A stretch of DNA of 64,000 bases, from positions 1 to 64,000 of the forward strand of contig CAYZJH010000002.1 in the NCBI GenBank assembly GCA_964478625.1, read 5' to 3'. Position 1 is the first letter of the stretch; each line of letters opens with the position of its first letter. A program made the position numbers and the translations under genes. The notes beneath the pieces were generated by a model that searched no databases, was not told the origin of the DNA, and saw nothing but the letters and a program-made list of their open reading frames with translations. Positions 43,366 to 52,801 of this stretch are shown here, piece by piece. Origin of the DNA: SKZT01 sp964478625 (lineage in GTDB: Bacteria > Desulfobacterota > Desulfobacteria > Desulfobacterales > SKZT01).

Positions 43366-46092
43366 TTATTGGGAATGTCGTAATGCAGCATGAGCAGCTG
43401 CCAAACGTGCGACAGGAACACGGAATGGGGAACAGGAAACATAGTTCAACCCCAACCGATGGCAAAATTCTATTGATTTGGGATTCCCACCGTGTTCTCC
43501 GCAAATACCGATTTCAAGCTTAGGCCGGGTTGCTCTCCCTTTTTCAACCGCAATGGTCATTAACTGACCAACTCCGTTTTCATCAATGACTGCAAACGGA
43601 TTTTCGGTCAGAATACCGGTTTCCATGTATTCGATGAGAAATCCGGATTCGGCATCATCACGAGAAATGCCGAAAGTGGTTTGAGTCAAATCATTGGTGC
43701 CAAAGGAGATGAATGATGCATATTCGGCAATTTCATCGGCAGTAAGAGCAGCTCTGGGGATTTCGATCATGGTGCCGAATTTATAATCAATAACAATACC
43801 TTGCTCATCCATGACTTTTTTAGCTTCATTTTCCAAAATCTGCCGTTGCCGTTTAAGCTCGTTAACATGGCTAGTCAATGGAATCATGATTTCAGGATGA
43901 ACATCAATACCTTCTTTGCTGACTTTGCAGGCAGCTTCAAATATTGCTTTAACCTGCATGGTGGTCAATTCTGGAATATGGATACCCAAGCGAACGCCTC
44001 GAAGACCCAGCATGGGGTTTTCTTCGCGAAGACTTTCGACACGTTTTAAAAGATGTTCATTCACTCTTATTTTTTGGAGCAATTCGTCAATTTCAATCAG
44101 ATTTGGTGCATGTTTTAATCGAATCTTAAGATCCGCCAACTCCCGCATCAATTGGATATGGCTGGGTAAAAATTCATGAAGCGGTGGATCAATAAGCCTG
44201 ATGATTACAGGAAGCCCATCCATCACTCTGAATAAGCCGATAAAATCATCCCTTTGAAAAGGAAGCAGCGCATCTAAAGCTTCTCTTCGTTCAATAGGAA
44301 GATCTGCCATGATCATTTTACGGACAAAAGGAAGCCTGTCGGTTTCCATAAACATATGCTCGGTGCGGCACAGTCCGATGCCCTCCGCTCCATATTCACG
44401 GGCACGTTTGGCATCCTTGGGATAATCGGCATTGGTCCATACCCCCAGTTTTCGATATTCATCAGCCCATGAAAGCAGTTTCATCAGCCACTGGTCCTTG
44501 ATATCGGGAACCACCGTTTTTAATTTTCCTAGGTATACATCACCGGAGTTACCGGATATGGATATCCAGTCACCTTCATGAATGGTTTCATTGTTGACGA
44601 TCATCTGGCGTTTTCCCATATCAATGGTAAGCGCCGAGACTCCGACAACGGCCGGCTTCCCAAACTGCCTGGCCACGAGTGCGGCATGGCTGGTTCGGCC
44701 ACCTCGGCTCGTCAGAATTCCATTGGCTGCCAGCATGCCATGAACATCATCGGGTTTGGTCTCAGGGCGAACCATAATCACATCTTTTCCTTCTTTTGCC
44801 CACGCCTCCGCAAGATCAGCATCCAGGGCGACCATACCAAATGCCGCGCCAGGTGAAACGTTTAGACCTGAGGCAATGAGCTTGCCTGAAGCTTTGGCTT
44901 CCTGAAGTGCTTCACGATCAAATTGGGGATGAAGAAAAAAATCGACCTGTTCGGGTGTTACCCTCATCAAGGCTTCTTCCTTGGTGATGATCCCCTCTTC
45001 GCACATTTCCACAGCAATCCTTACAGCCGCTCTAGCTGTGCGTTTGCCATCCCGAGTCTGAAGCATCCACAGCTTTCCCTTTTCTATGGTAAATTCAACA
45101 TCCTGCATTTCCCGGTAATGATTCTCAAGACGCTTGGCAATCTCTTCGAATTGTCCATGCACTTTGGGCATTTCATCTTTTAACATTTTTATATCTTTTG
45201 TGATTCGTATTCCAGCAACAACATCCTCCCCCTGAGCATTGGTGAGATAATCACCTTCGATACAGTTTTCTCCCGTGGAACCATCGCGGGTCATAGCCAC
45301 ACCCGTAGCACTGTCATTACCCATGTTGCCAAATACCATGGTTACGATATTGACAGCTGTTCCCATATTGTGGTCAATGTTGGAGGCATTCCTGTAGTCT
45401 ACAGCTCGTTTACCGTTCCAACTTTTAAAAACGGCTTCAGTGGCCATTTTTAATTGATCATAAGGATTTTCAGGAAAATCGTGTCCCGTTTTATGACGGT
45501 AGATAGACTTAAATTTTTTGACCACCTCTTTCCAGTTTTCGGCTTTCAATTCAGCATCGGTTTCAACTCCTGCTTTTTTTCGGGCCTCGGTAATGACGTT
45601 TTCAAAGTCATCATCCTCAATTCCCATAACGACCGAACCGAACATTTGTACCAAGCGACGATAGGAATCATAAACAAAACGCTCATCATTGGTGAGTTTG
45701 ATCATTCCTTTGATGGTGTCTTCGTTTAATCCGATATTCAAAACGGTGTCCATCATTCCGGGCATTGAAAATTTTGCGCCTGAACGACAAGAAACCAGCA
45801 GTGGGTTTTCCGGATCTCCAAATTTTTTTCCGGTTTCACGTTCAACTTTTTTTAAAGCCTCAAGTTCTTCTTCCCACATACCCGGCGGAAAAGTTCCCCC
45901 GGATTTGAGGTATTCGTTGCATGCCTCAGTCGTTACCGTAAATCCCGGGGGCACCGGAACGCCGATTCGAGTCATCTCGGCAAGGTTGGCTCCTTTACCG
46001 CCAAGGAGTTCCCGAACTTTTTCCCAGTGGCCCCCTACATATTGTTTGGCCTTATCCACTTCGTCAAATGAAAACACCCACTGCTTCTTCAT
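43366..46092 (-). CDS. ppdK: Pyruvate, phosphate dikinase
   Basis: PPDK interconverts pyruvate + ATP + Pi with PEP + AMP + PPi. 908 aa, the usual length. The N-terminal nucleotide-binding domain starts VFSFDEVDKAKQYVGGHWEKVRELLGGKGANLAEM (in pieces) and has TRDGKRTARAAVRIA. The swivelling phospho-His is in GGRTSHAALVARQ near residue 467. The C-terminal PEP domain has LGLRGVRLG, EIMIPLTSH, FSFGTNDLTQTTFGISRDDAE and the catalytic Cys in GICGEHGG. It is divergent from a PPi-dependent phosphofructokinase gene, so the two PPi-linked enzymes share a control region. In anaerobes both serve energy-saving glycolysis/gluconeogenesis. Confidence 0.97.
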   Translation of the reverse strand: MKKQWVFSFDEVDKAKQYVGGHWEKVRELLGGKGANLAEMTRIGVPVPPGFTVTTEACNEYLKSGGTFPPGMWEEELEALKKVERETGKKFGDPENPLLVSCRSGAKFSMPGMMDTVLNIGLNEDTIKGMIKLTNDERFVYDSYRRLVQMFGSVVMGIEDDDFENVITEARKKAGVETDAELKAENWKEVVKKFKSIYRHKTGHDFPENPYDQLKMATEAVFKSWNGKRAVDYRNASNIDHNMGTAVNIVTMVFGNMGNDSATGVAMTRDGSTGENCIEGDYLTNAQGEDVVAGIRITKDIKMLKDEMPKVHGQFEEIAKRLENHYREMQDVEFTIEKGKLWMLQTRDGKRTARAAVRIAVEMCEEGIITKEEALMRVTPEQVDFFLHPQFDREALQEAKASGKLIASGLNVSPGAAFGMVALDADLAEAWAKEGKDVIMVRPETKPDDVHGMLAANGILTSRGGRTSHAALVARQFGKPAVVGVSALTIDMGKRQMIVNNETIHEGDWISISGNSGDVYLGKLKTVVPDIKDQWLMKLLSWADEYRKLGVWTNADYPKDAKRAREYGAEGIGLCRTEHMFMETDRLPFVRKMIMADLPIERREALDALLPFQRDDFIGLFRVMDGLPVIIRLIDPPLHEFLPSHIQLMRELADLKIRLKHAPNLIEIDELLQKIRVNEHLLKRVESLREENPMLGLRGVRLGIHIPELTTMQVKAIFEAACKVSKEGIDVHPEIMIPLTSHVNELKRQRQILENEAKKVMDEQGIVIDYKFGTMIEIPRAALTADEIAEYASFISFGTNDLTQTTFGISRDDAESGFLIEYMETGILTENPFAVIDENGVGQLMTIAVEKGRATRPKLEIGICGEHGGNPKSIEFCHRLGLNYVSCSPFRVPVARLAAAHAALRHSQ

Positions 46093-46555
46093 AAATCACT
46101 CCTCAAATTAAAAAAAGTTGATTGTTGAAAAATAATTTTTCATTACATTTGTAATTTTTCAAGTTTCCAATGATATAATAGGTTGTTTTTAAAGCAATGA
46201 TGCACTGCAACATGTTGTTTTATCGGTCAATCCTTGAGGGTCCGTCTCCCAGGTGGTTTATTTCAAATAATAACGCGATAGTACGGAAAATTGTCATTAG
46301 TACAATATTTGGGAGACGTCAAGTACTTTGAGGCAGCACAGTACAAGTAATAGCCACAATCCTTTTATTGCGAAAAATGATTCCGCATTTTAATAGAGTA
46401 TGACTCATGAAAATATCTAATCATCTTGACACTTCCGATCATTGAAAGGATAATAGCTCGGACCGGATGGATTGCCGGGGATCTTGTGATAACCTGAATT
46501 GACCTTTATCTTCATAACTTAAAAGCCTTAGACTTAATTTTGACGGAGGATAACC
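46093..46555. other. Divergent control region between ppdK and the PPi-phosphofructokinase gene
   Basis: 463 bp with no gene. It contains a perfect 9-bp inverted repeat CGTCTCCCA (46243-46251) / TGGGAGACG (46310-46318), 58 nt apart, and two AGTAC words. Both operons' promoters must lie here; I cannot place them precisely. Confidence 0.6.
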
Positions 46556-48658
46556 ATGACGGGCCAGGAATTTTTCGAGCAGGATGAAATTCTCAATAAT
46601 CCTATTGTTATCGACACGATTTGCAACGACAGCAGCGAGGTTATCAAAAGAAGGTCTTTTGTTCCGACACGATGCACCGTATTTGAAAGCCCTTACACAA
46701 TCCTGGAAGAAACAGACCGCTTTGAGTTTAAAATCCATCCGGAATCTTCAAGAAGACTTCCGGACATTATAAATAATAAGGTACAACAAGTTAAAAGTCC
46801 GGAACATTATGATTCAGCAAAAATAAAACAGTATGGAAAAAAGCGAAATATCGGTATTGTTTTTTCAGGTGGTCCGGCTCCCGGTGGACATAATGTCATT
46901 GCAGGACTTTTTGATGCCGCCAAAAAGGCAAATCCTGAATCCAGAATTTTTGGATTTCTTATGGGACCTGATGGAATTATTGAAAATGAAACCATTGAAT
47001 TGACCCGGGAACAAGTGGATTGCTACAGAAATCTCGGAGGTTTCGGGATGATTAAAACGGGTCGGACAAAAATTGATACTGCAGAAAAGATGGCATTGTC
47101 TGCCGAAACCTTGAAAGCGCTTGAATTGGATGCCCTGGTGGTTGTAGGTGGGGATGATTCCAATACCAATGCTGCATTCTTAGCTCAGGAAATGTTTAGC
47201 CAAGGCGTTCAGGTCATCGGAGTCCCGAAAACGATTGATGGTGATATCCAGGTCAGGGACAGCAGGGGAAATACATTGTGCGCCATGTCTTTCGGATTTC
47301 ATTCGGCAGCTCATGCTTTTGCAAATTCCATCAGCAACCTTGCCACAGATTGCAGTTCCGATGTGAAATACTGGCACGTATGTAAAGTCATGGGAAGAGT
47401 CGCCAGTCATCTTGCTCTGGAAGTGGCCCTGAAGTGTCACCCCAATATAACTCTGATCGGAGAAGATATCGCGGATTATATCGATTATAAACGAATCGAA
47501 AAGGCCAGGAAAGAAAATACCGTGGACTATACGGCTTATGGTATGACACTTAGAAATCTTTCCAGGGTCATATGCGATGGTATTGTCCGTCGCGCGGCAG
47601 TTGGAAAAAATTACGGCGTACTGGTCATTCCCGAGGGAGTTCTCGAATTTATCAATGAAATTCAAATGTTTATCATAAAGCTGAACACAATTATCGCAGA
47701 TTATAACCAGACCCATGACAATACTTTCCATAAAGATTTCCCCTTACTGGAAGACAAGCTGGATTATCTGAGAAGGCAGGCACGGCTTTCCCGGGAAAAT
47801 CCCAATTTCACAGTCTGGAATACTCGCGATGATGATCTCTTTAATGATATTCCCGCCTTTTTTCAGGAAGGACTTCTAACTGAAAGGGATGCCCATGGTA
47901 ATTTCCAGTTTTCACTTGTTCAAACGGAAAAGGTGCTCATGGATTTGGTTAAGGATTATTTGGGAATCTTAAAGGATGAAGGCAAATACAAAATAGGAAT
48001 CACTAAAGAATGGTTTGAAAAGACCATGAATAAGGGCGGAATCGATCCCGATAAGGTTGGACCGGTGATTTTCAGTGATTACGGGAAGTCTGATTTCCTT
48101 TTGATCAAACCCGATATTATTTCCAAAAAAACTTTAAAGCAAGTTCTGGAAACTGATGGAATGCTTAATGAGAGTGATGAAATTCCGCAGGCGATAAAAA
48201 AGGTTTTTGAAAAGTCCGTCCCCAAATTCAAGACCCAGACCCATTTTTATGGATATGACGGTAGAGGAAGCGATCCGACGTGGTTTGATTGCACTTACAC
48301 CTATAATCTGGGTTTTACGGTTTTCAGCCTTATTGCCAACAAGGCCACAGGACAGATGGCCGCTATCCGAAATCTCGAGATGGGATTTGACCACTGGGAG
48401 CCAATTGGAGTGCCAATTGCACCCATGATGCATCTTGAGGAGCGAAAGGGAAAACTAGAACTAGTCCTGGAAAAAAGTATCGTGGATGTCAATTCTCCAG
48501 CATTTAAGGTCGTTAAATTACTTCGGGAGAAATGGCTTGCAGCGGTTCCCGGAAATGAATGTTACAGAAACCCCGGCCCCAATGTTTTGATGGGGCAACC
48601 CCTGGAGGATCGTCCACTGACCTTAAAACTAAACTCATTGACCAAGGGCGACCTTTAA
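46556..48658 (+). CDS. Pyrophosphate-dependent phosphofructokinase (long form)
   Basis: A 700-aa group II-type phosphofructokinase; long relatives are about 550 aa, so an N-terminal extension of about 95 residues is added. The active site argues for PPi as phosphoryl donor: GGDDSNTNA (near 198-206) has Asp where ATP enzymes have Gly, and PKTIDGD (near 224-230) has Lys. SGGPAPGGHNVIAG is the P-loop-like start of the core. It would run fructose-6-phosphate + PPi to fructose-1,6-bisphosphate + Pi, reversibly. CGGAGG precedes the ATG. It is divergent from ppdK, whose forward reaction makes PPi. The C-terminal ~100 residues are also conserved family sequence (NLEMGFDHWEPIG). Confidence 0.93.
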   Translation: MTGQEFFEQDEILNNPIVIDTICNDSSEVIKRRSFVPTRCTVFESPYTILEETDRFEFKIHPESSRRLPDIINNKVQQVKSPEHYDSAKIKQYGKKRNIGIVFSGGPAPGGHNVIAGLFDAAKKANPESRIFGFLMGPDGIIENETIELTREQVDCYRNLGGFGMIKTGRTKIDTAEKMALSAETLKALELDALVVVGGDDSNTNAAFLAQEMFSQGVQVIGVPKTIDGDIQVRDSRGNTLCAMSFGFHSAAHAFANSISNLATDCSSDVKYWHVCKVMGRVASHLALEVALKCHPNITLIGEDIADYIDYKRIEKARKENTVDYTAYGMTLRNLSRVICDGIVRRAAVGKNYGVLVIPEGVLEFINEIQMFIIKLNTIIADYNQTHDNTFHKDFPLLEDKLDYLRRQARLSRENPNFTVWNTRDDDLFNDIPAFFQEGLLTERDAHGNFQFSLVQTEKVLMDLVKDYLGILKDEGKYKIGITKEWFEKTMNKGGIDPDKVGPVIFSDYGKSDFLLIKPDIISKKTLKQVLETDGMLNESDEIPQAIKKVFEKSVPKFKTQTHFYGYDGRGSDPTWFDCTYTYNLGFTVFSLIANKATGQMAAIRNLEMGFDHWEPIGVPIAPMMHLEERKGKLELVLEKSIVDVNSPAFKVVKLLREKWLAAVPGNECYRNPGPNVLMGQPLEDRPLTLKLNSLTKGDL

Positions 48659-48675
48659 GGTGCCGGGGCCTTTTT

Positions 48676-48699
48676 GGGGGAAAAACCGGGTTTTCCCCC
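48676..48699. terminator. Hairpin between convergent PPi-phosphofructokinase and arsC genes
   Basis: GGGGGAAAA (48676-48684) pairs perfectly with TTTTCCCCC (48691-48699) over a 6-nt loop, 17 bp after the plus-strand stop. A shorter GC block followed by five T (near 48667-48675) may be the actual release site. Confidence 0.55.
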
Positions 48700-48720
48700 A
48701 AGCCATAGGCGAATTTGAAC

Positions 48721-49170
48721 CTAGTCATCATCGTGTTTCAGATTATCAGGGAGACCCTCTACAAAAGAACGGATTTCGTCTCTTACCCTCCGGTAATGGA
48801 GTATAGCCGAATTTTCATCAGGAGCCTCTGCAGCCAGAAGGGGAGGGTCATCAAATCCATGATGCACCCGCTTGGTTTTTCCCGGAAAAATCGGACATGA
48901 TTCGTTGGCATGATCACAAAGGGTCACCACATAATCGAATTGCATCCCTGAAAAGTCATCAATATCCTTTGACCTTTGTTGGGAGATATCCACACCGGCT
49001 TCAGCCATGACTTGAATAGCTTTTGGGTCGATTTTTGACGGCAGGACTCCTGCCGAATACGCATCGATTCGATCACTTTTTAATTTTCGGGTGAATCCTT
49101 CGGCCATCTGGCTTCTGCATGAATTGCCGGTACACAGGTATAATATTTTTAGTTTTTTATGTTCTTCCAC
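48721..49170 (-). CDS. arsC: Thioredoxin-type arsenate reductase (LMW phosphatase family)
   Basis: A 149-aa reductase converting arsenate to arsenite with thioredoxin. The P-loop is CTGNSCR (Cys13 to Arg19), and the other redox pair is Cys85 and Cys92 in TLCDHANESCPIFPG; the three-cysteine relay is diagnostic of ArsC over a plain tyrosine phosphatase. The start is GTG 49170 with GGAG eight bases upstream. No arsenite pump or arsR is adjacent, so efflux must be encoded elsewhere. A candidate regulator site lies upstream at 49242-49254. Confidence 0.9.
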   Translation of the reverse strand: MEEHKKLKILYLCTGNSCRSQMAEGFTRKLKSDRIDAYSAGVLPSKIDPKAIQVMAEAGVDISQQRSKDIDDFSGMQFDYVVTLCDHANESCPIFPGKTKRVHHGFDDPPLLAAEAPDENSAILHYRRVRDEIRSFVEGLPDNLKHDDD

Positions 49171-49488
49171 TAATTTGTCTCCTATTTTTTTTCGTTCTTT
49201 TGAAACTAAACTATTAGATACACATTACCGGTTGTCAATATATATGTTGCATATCGGTTTAACCGACTTGATCTTTGAGTCCCATTCAGGATATATTCCC
49301 TTTCAAATTTTAACACATCCTTAGGATCATCGGGTCAAAAACCAAGGCAATAAAGAATACAGATAAAACAAAATGCGAGCACAGCAATCCTTGAGACGAC
49401 AAAACGGCGCGGTAATGGATTTGGACCGGCTGGAATATTAAGTTCAAAGAACCCGATACCGGGTATATAGGTTTAAACGGGAGTATTC
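49171..49488. other. Gene-free divergent region arsC / ACT protein
   Basis: 318 bp with no credible gene. It includes the palindrome ATATG-TTG-CATAT (49242-49254) about 70 bp before the arsC start, and the ribosome site for the ACT gene (CGGGAGTATTC). Confidence 0.6.
49242..49254. promoter_or_regulatory. Candidate ArsR-type palindrome before arsC
   Basis: ATATG-TTG-CATAT is a 5-bp inverted repeat with 3-bp spacer in an AT-rich stretch upstream of arsC. ArsR/SmtB operators have similar AT-rich imperfect dyads, but the site is short and could be chance. Confidence 0.3.
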
Positions 49489-50043
49489 ATGAAAAAGGTG
49501 ATCATTTCGGTACTGGGTCATGACAGACCCGGAATTCTTGCGGCAACGACCCAGGTTTTGTTCGAGCAGGACTGTAATCTGGAAAATGTTAGCCAAACCA
49601 TTCTGCAATCAGAGTTTGCAGGCGTTTTCATTGCATCGATCCCTGAAAGTCTGACGATCGAAACGCTGAACCAAGAATTGGAAAAGGCGTTGGGATTTTT
49701 AAATCTGGATGTATTTGTGAAACCGATCCGGGTGGATATTCCAACTTATAATGCCCCCGGAAGCGAGCCGTTTGTCATTACCACCAAGGGGCCTGACCGC
49801 AAGGGACTTGTAGCCGGGATCACATCCGTTATTGCCCGTTATTGCGCCAATGTGACCAATCTTTCTGCAGTATTCAAAGGAGGAGACGATCCCAATCAGA
49901 ATATCATGATCTATGAGGTGGACATTCCCTGGAGAATAGACCAGGATGCTTTTCAAAAGGATCTGCGGGAAAAAGCGACGGAATTGGGCCTTAATATCAG
50001 TATTCAGCACAGAAAGATTTTTGAAGCCATTAATCGAATTTAA
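49489..50043 (+). CDS. Two-ACT-domain protein (GcvR-like)
   Basis: A 184-aa protein with two ACT domains: residues 1-80 (KKVIISVLGHDRPGILAATTQVLFEQDCNLENVSQ) and 90-175 (FVITTKGPDRKGLVAGITSVIARYCANVTNLSAV). The layout matches the GcvR type of glycine-cleavage regulator and other amino-acid sensors. There is no DNA-binding domain, so it acts by protein contact or on its neighbour. The UPF0210 gene starts 16 bp downstream; ACT plus UPF0210 pairs are widely conserved, so the ACT protein probably controls the UPF0210 enzyme (inference). Confidence 0.88.
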   Translation: MKKVIISVLGHDRPGILAATTQVLFEQDCNLENVSQTILQSEFAGVFIASIPESLTIETLNQELEKALGFLNLDVFVKPIRVDIPTYNAPGSEPFVITTKGPDRKGLVAGITSVIARYCANVTNLSAVFKGGDDPNQNIMIYEVDIPWRIDQDAFQKDLREKATELGLNISIQHRKIFEAINRI

Positions 50044-50059
50044 CGACTTAAGGAGTGCC

Positions 50060-51433
50060 ATGCTCACTGAAAGAGAAATTATATCAACTTTGGAAATGCT
50101 TGAAAATGAGCATTTGGATGTACGAACCGTCACATTGGGAATCAGTCTGATTGACTGTGTGAGTCACAATCCTGAAACACTTAAAACCAATATTTACCGA
50201 CGGATTACTCAAACTGCCAAAAAGTTGGTTCAAACCTGCGATGAAATTGGTGCCAAATTTGGAATTCCGGTGGTCAACAAAAGGATTGCTGTCAGTCCTG
50301 TGGCCATAATTGCGGCCGGATTTTCTTCATCTGAACTTGTTCGGGTCGCTCATACCCTGAATCGGGCAGCTGCGGATGTGGGTGTGGATTTTATCGGCGG
50401 GTTCACAGCGCTGGTTGAAAAAGGAATGGCCAGGGGCGATCGGTCGCTGATTGAGTCTATTCCCCACGCACTCACCGAAACCGATCGGGTTTGTGCATCG
50501 GTGAATGTGGCTTCAACCCGTGCAGGAATCAACATGGATGCGGTCTACCTAATGGGAAAAATAATCAAGGAAGCCGCAAGTCTCACTGCAGACCGTGATG
50601 GTATCGCTTGTGCCAAGCTTTGTGTTTTTGCCAATATTCCTCAGGATATTCCTTTTATGGCAGGTGCTTATCTTGGAATCGGGGAACCGGATGCGGTGAT
50701 AAATGTCGGGGTCAGCGGGCCGGGTGTGGTAAAAAAAGCTGTGGATCGGGCTTTAGAGGCGGATTCCGGCCTGGATCTCGGACAAATATCCGAAATCATC
50801 AAAATTACGGCATACAAGGTGACAAAGGTTGGTGAGCTTATCGGAAGAGAGGTTGCGGAAAGTTTAAACATTCAGTTCGGAGTGGTAGATTTGTCTCTGG
50901 CACCTACACCGAATGTGGGAGATAGTGTAGGGGAAATTTTTCAGAGTCTTGGATTAAAAAGCATCGGGGTCCCTGGAACCACCGCAGCTTTGGCACTTAT
51001 CAACGATGCTGTCAAAAAAGGGGGGGCCTTTGCCAGTTCCAAGGTCGGTGGGTTGAGCGGTGCATTCATCCCGGTCAGTGAGGATTTGAACATATCGGAA
51101 TCTGCAGCCGCCGGCTTTCTTTCACTGGAAAAACTGGAGGCTATTACCAGTGTTTGTTCCGTAGGGTTGGACATGGTGGCCATACCTGGAGATACTTCAG
51201 CTGAGACCATTGCCGGAATTATCGCTGATGAAATGGCAATTGGAGTGATTAATAGAAAAACGACCGCCACGCGGCTTATTCCGGTGCCTGGGAAAAAGGC
51301 AGGGGACAATGCCTATTTTGGTGGTCTTCTTGGAGAATCGATTATTATTCCGGTAAATAACGGATTGGGGGATAATCGGTTTATCCGGTTGGGAGGTCTT
51401 ATTCCCGCTCCTATTCAGAGTCTGAACAATTGA
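50060..51433 (+). CDS. UPF0210/DUF711 family protein (PFL-like fold)
   Basis: A 457-aa member of the UPF0210 family, start ATG 50060 with AAGGAG close upstream. It shows conserved stretches MLTEREIISTLEMLENEHLDVRTVTLGISL, DFIGGFTALVEKGM, VNVASTRAGINMDAV, GVSGPGVVKKA and PTPNVGDSVGEI. The structure of relatives is related to pyruvate-formate-lyase barrels, but no activity is established to my knowledge. It forms a two-gene unit with the ACT protein. Confidence 0.9.
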   Translation: MLTEREIISTLEMLENEHLDVRTVTLGISLIDCVSHNPETLKTNIYRRITQTAKKLVQTCDEIGAKFGIPVVNKRIAVSPVAIIAAGFSSSELVRVAHTLNRAAADVGVDFIGGFTALVEKGMARGDRSLIESIPHALTETDRVCASVNVASTRAGINMDAVYLMGKIIKEAASLTADRDGIACAKLCVFANIPQDIPFMAGAYLGIGEPDAVINVGVSGPGVVKKAVDRALEADSGLDLGQISEIIKITAYKVTKVGELIGREVAESLNIQFGVVDLSLAPTPNVGDSVGEIFQSLGLKSIGVPGTTAALALINDAVKKGGAFASSKVGGLSGAFIPVSEDLNISESAAAGFLSLEKLEAITSVCSVGLDMVAIPGDTSAETIAGIIADEMAIGVINRKTTATRLIPVPGKKAGDNAYFGGLLGESIIIPVNNGLGDNRFIRLGGLIPAPIQSLNN

Positions 51434-51443
51434 AAAGCAGCGT

Positions 51444-52082
51444 TTAGGGCCTTTTGCTCATCCATGTTTTTAGTTCGGCTTTCAGGTCTCGGAATTCAGC
51501 TCTGATCATTGTTTTAATCTCTTCAACGACTGCTGAGAGTTCTGCAGGCAAGCCGGACTTTTCGGCTTCAAGTTGCTTTGATGTTGTTTTATGATCGGGT
51601 TTGTTTGTATGAAATTCTTTTTTTAAGGCGACTCGCTCTTTTAAGTCAATAAAACGGCCAACTTCCGTTTGAAGGAGTTTTTTTCTGTCTGATTCGCTCA
51701 ATTTAGTATCCATGACGGCTTTTTCAAAACTTAGGTATGCGGAATTGAGCAATTTTATGGAATCGGGATGAGCATTAGCCTTTTTGGTTTTGATATAAAT
51801 GCCGAGATTAGAAAGAAGTTGTAAAAATAAAAATAGAATACGGTCTTGTCTATAAATGTTTTTAAGCAGCGCAATCTGATCCATAAGTGCCGACATGGTT
51901 TCATCGTTGATTTCCCAGTCAATGGATAACACAACAGCTTTTAAAGACCTTAAAACGGTGTTTGGCGGTTTTTCAGTTTCTTCAAAAATATGACCACCAC
52001 CCGATTCATTTTCTTCCGAAAATAGCTCTTCAAGGCGACTTTTCACTTCAGAGGAAACGGATTGATCTTTTTTGCGGGTCAT
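51444..52082 (-). CDS. Conserved helical protein downstream of MglA-like GTPase, function unknown
   Basis: About 212 aa from ATG 52082; the AGGAGG ribosome site (52092-52097) overlaps the GTPase stop codon, so translation is coupled. Not recognised. The central part (SLKAVVLSIDWEINDETMSALMDQI, then RILFLFLQLLSNLGIYIKTKKANAHPDS) is helical with a conserved-looking tryptophan; the rest is charged and probably coiled (KLLQTEVGRFIDLKERVALKK; a C-terminal amphipathic helix VVEEIKTMIRAEFRDLKAELKTWM). No signal peptide or membrane span. As third gene of a Roadblock-GTPase operon, it is a good candidate GTPase effector or regulator (inference). Confidence 0.75.
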   Translation of the reverse strand: MTRKKDQSVSSEVKSRLEELFSEENESGGGHIFEETEKPPNTVLRSLKAVVLSIDWEINDETMSALMDQIALLKNIYRQDRILFLFLQLLSNLGIYIKTKKANAHPDSIKLLNSAYLSFEKAVMDTKLSESDRKKLLQTEVGRFIDLKERVALKKEFHTNKPDHKTTSKQLEAEKSGLPAELSAVVEEIKTMIRAEFRDLKAELKTWMSKRP

Positions 52083-52095
52083 TATGCGATACCTC

Positions 52096-52701
52096 CTATT
52101 CAAGTTCCTTTTGCAAGGAAATTAACGTCATGTGAATGATCTTTTTCATGGTTTGAACAACATTAACCCCTTTTAGAGCACTTGCTTTGAAGGCAGGAGC
52201 CTTGAACTGGTGATTAAGAGTTTCCTCTAACGTTTCGAACGATAAAAGCGGGATACCCTGTCTGGCCAGGTCCATTTTATTATATTGCATCACCAGAGGA
52301 ATTTTTGTGATGTCCTTTTTAAACAGGTCAAGATTTTCCTGAAGATTATACAGTGCGGATATGTTTTTTTCTTTTCTTACAACCATTGCATCTGCGACAA
52401 ATACGATTCCATCAACTCCTCGCAAAACCAACGCTCTGGTAGCGTTATATTTAACCTGGCCGGGAACGGTATACAGCTGAATGTTAATGTCGTACCCCTT
52501 GATTTTACCAATGTTGAACGGAAGGAAATCGAAAAAGAGGGTTCTGTCTCCCTGAGTTTTAATCGTTACCATCTCAGTTTTAATGCGATGATTGAATTTT
52601 TGATAAATATATTCAAGATTAGTTGTTTTTCCACCTCTTCCGGGCCCATAATACACGATTTTTACTTGAACCACTTTTTTTTTTTGATTGATAAATGCCA
52701 T
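52096..52701 (-). CDS. MglA-like small Ras-family GTPase
   Basis: A Ras-like GTPase of about 201 aa starting at ATG 52701 (MAFINQKKKVVQVK). P-loop GPGRGGKT (19-26), switch II TVPGQVKYN, and QYNKMDL for guanine. It is a paralogue of the gene at 12127; that copy has Cys in the P-loop (GPGRCGKT) where this one has Gly. The Roadblock gene lies 100 bp upstream, reproducing the MglB-MglA pair in which the Roadblock protein is the GAP. A third, unrecognised gene follows, translationally coupled. Likely polarity or motility switch. Confidence 0.92.
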   Translation of the reverse strand: MAFINQKKKVVQVKIVYYGPGRGGKTTNLEYIYQKFNHRIKTEMVTIKTQGDRTLFFDFLPFNIGKIKGYDINIQLYTVPGQVKYNATRALVLRGVDGIVFVADAMVVRKEKNISALYNLQENLDLFKKDITKIPLVMQYNKMDLARQGIPLLSFETLEETLNHQFKAPAFKASALKGVNVVQTMKKIIHMTLISLQKELE

Positions 52702-52801
52702 GTGGAGATTCCTGAAAAAAACGACGAAACAGGCTAACATCTTTTGTTACGATTCGGGCAAAACAGCAGCACAATCAAAACGAACTGGTGTCGCAAAAAT
52801 G

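Noticed and set aside
43044..43442. 132-codon minus-strand frame overlapping the end of ppdK
   Set aside because: It starts inside ppdK, crosses the terminator hairpin and has no start codon or ribosome site after it.
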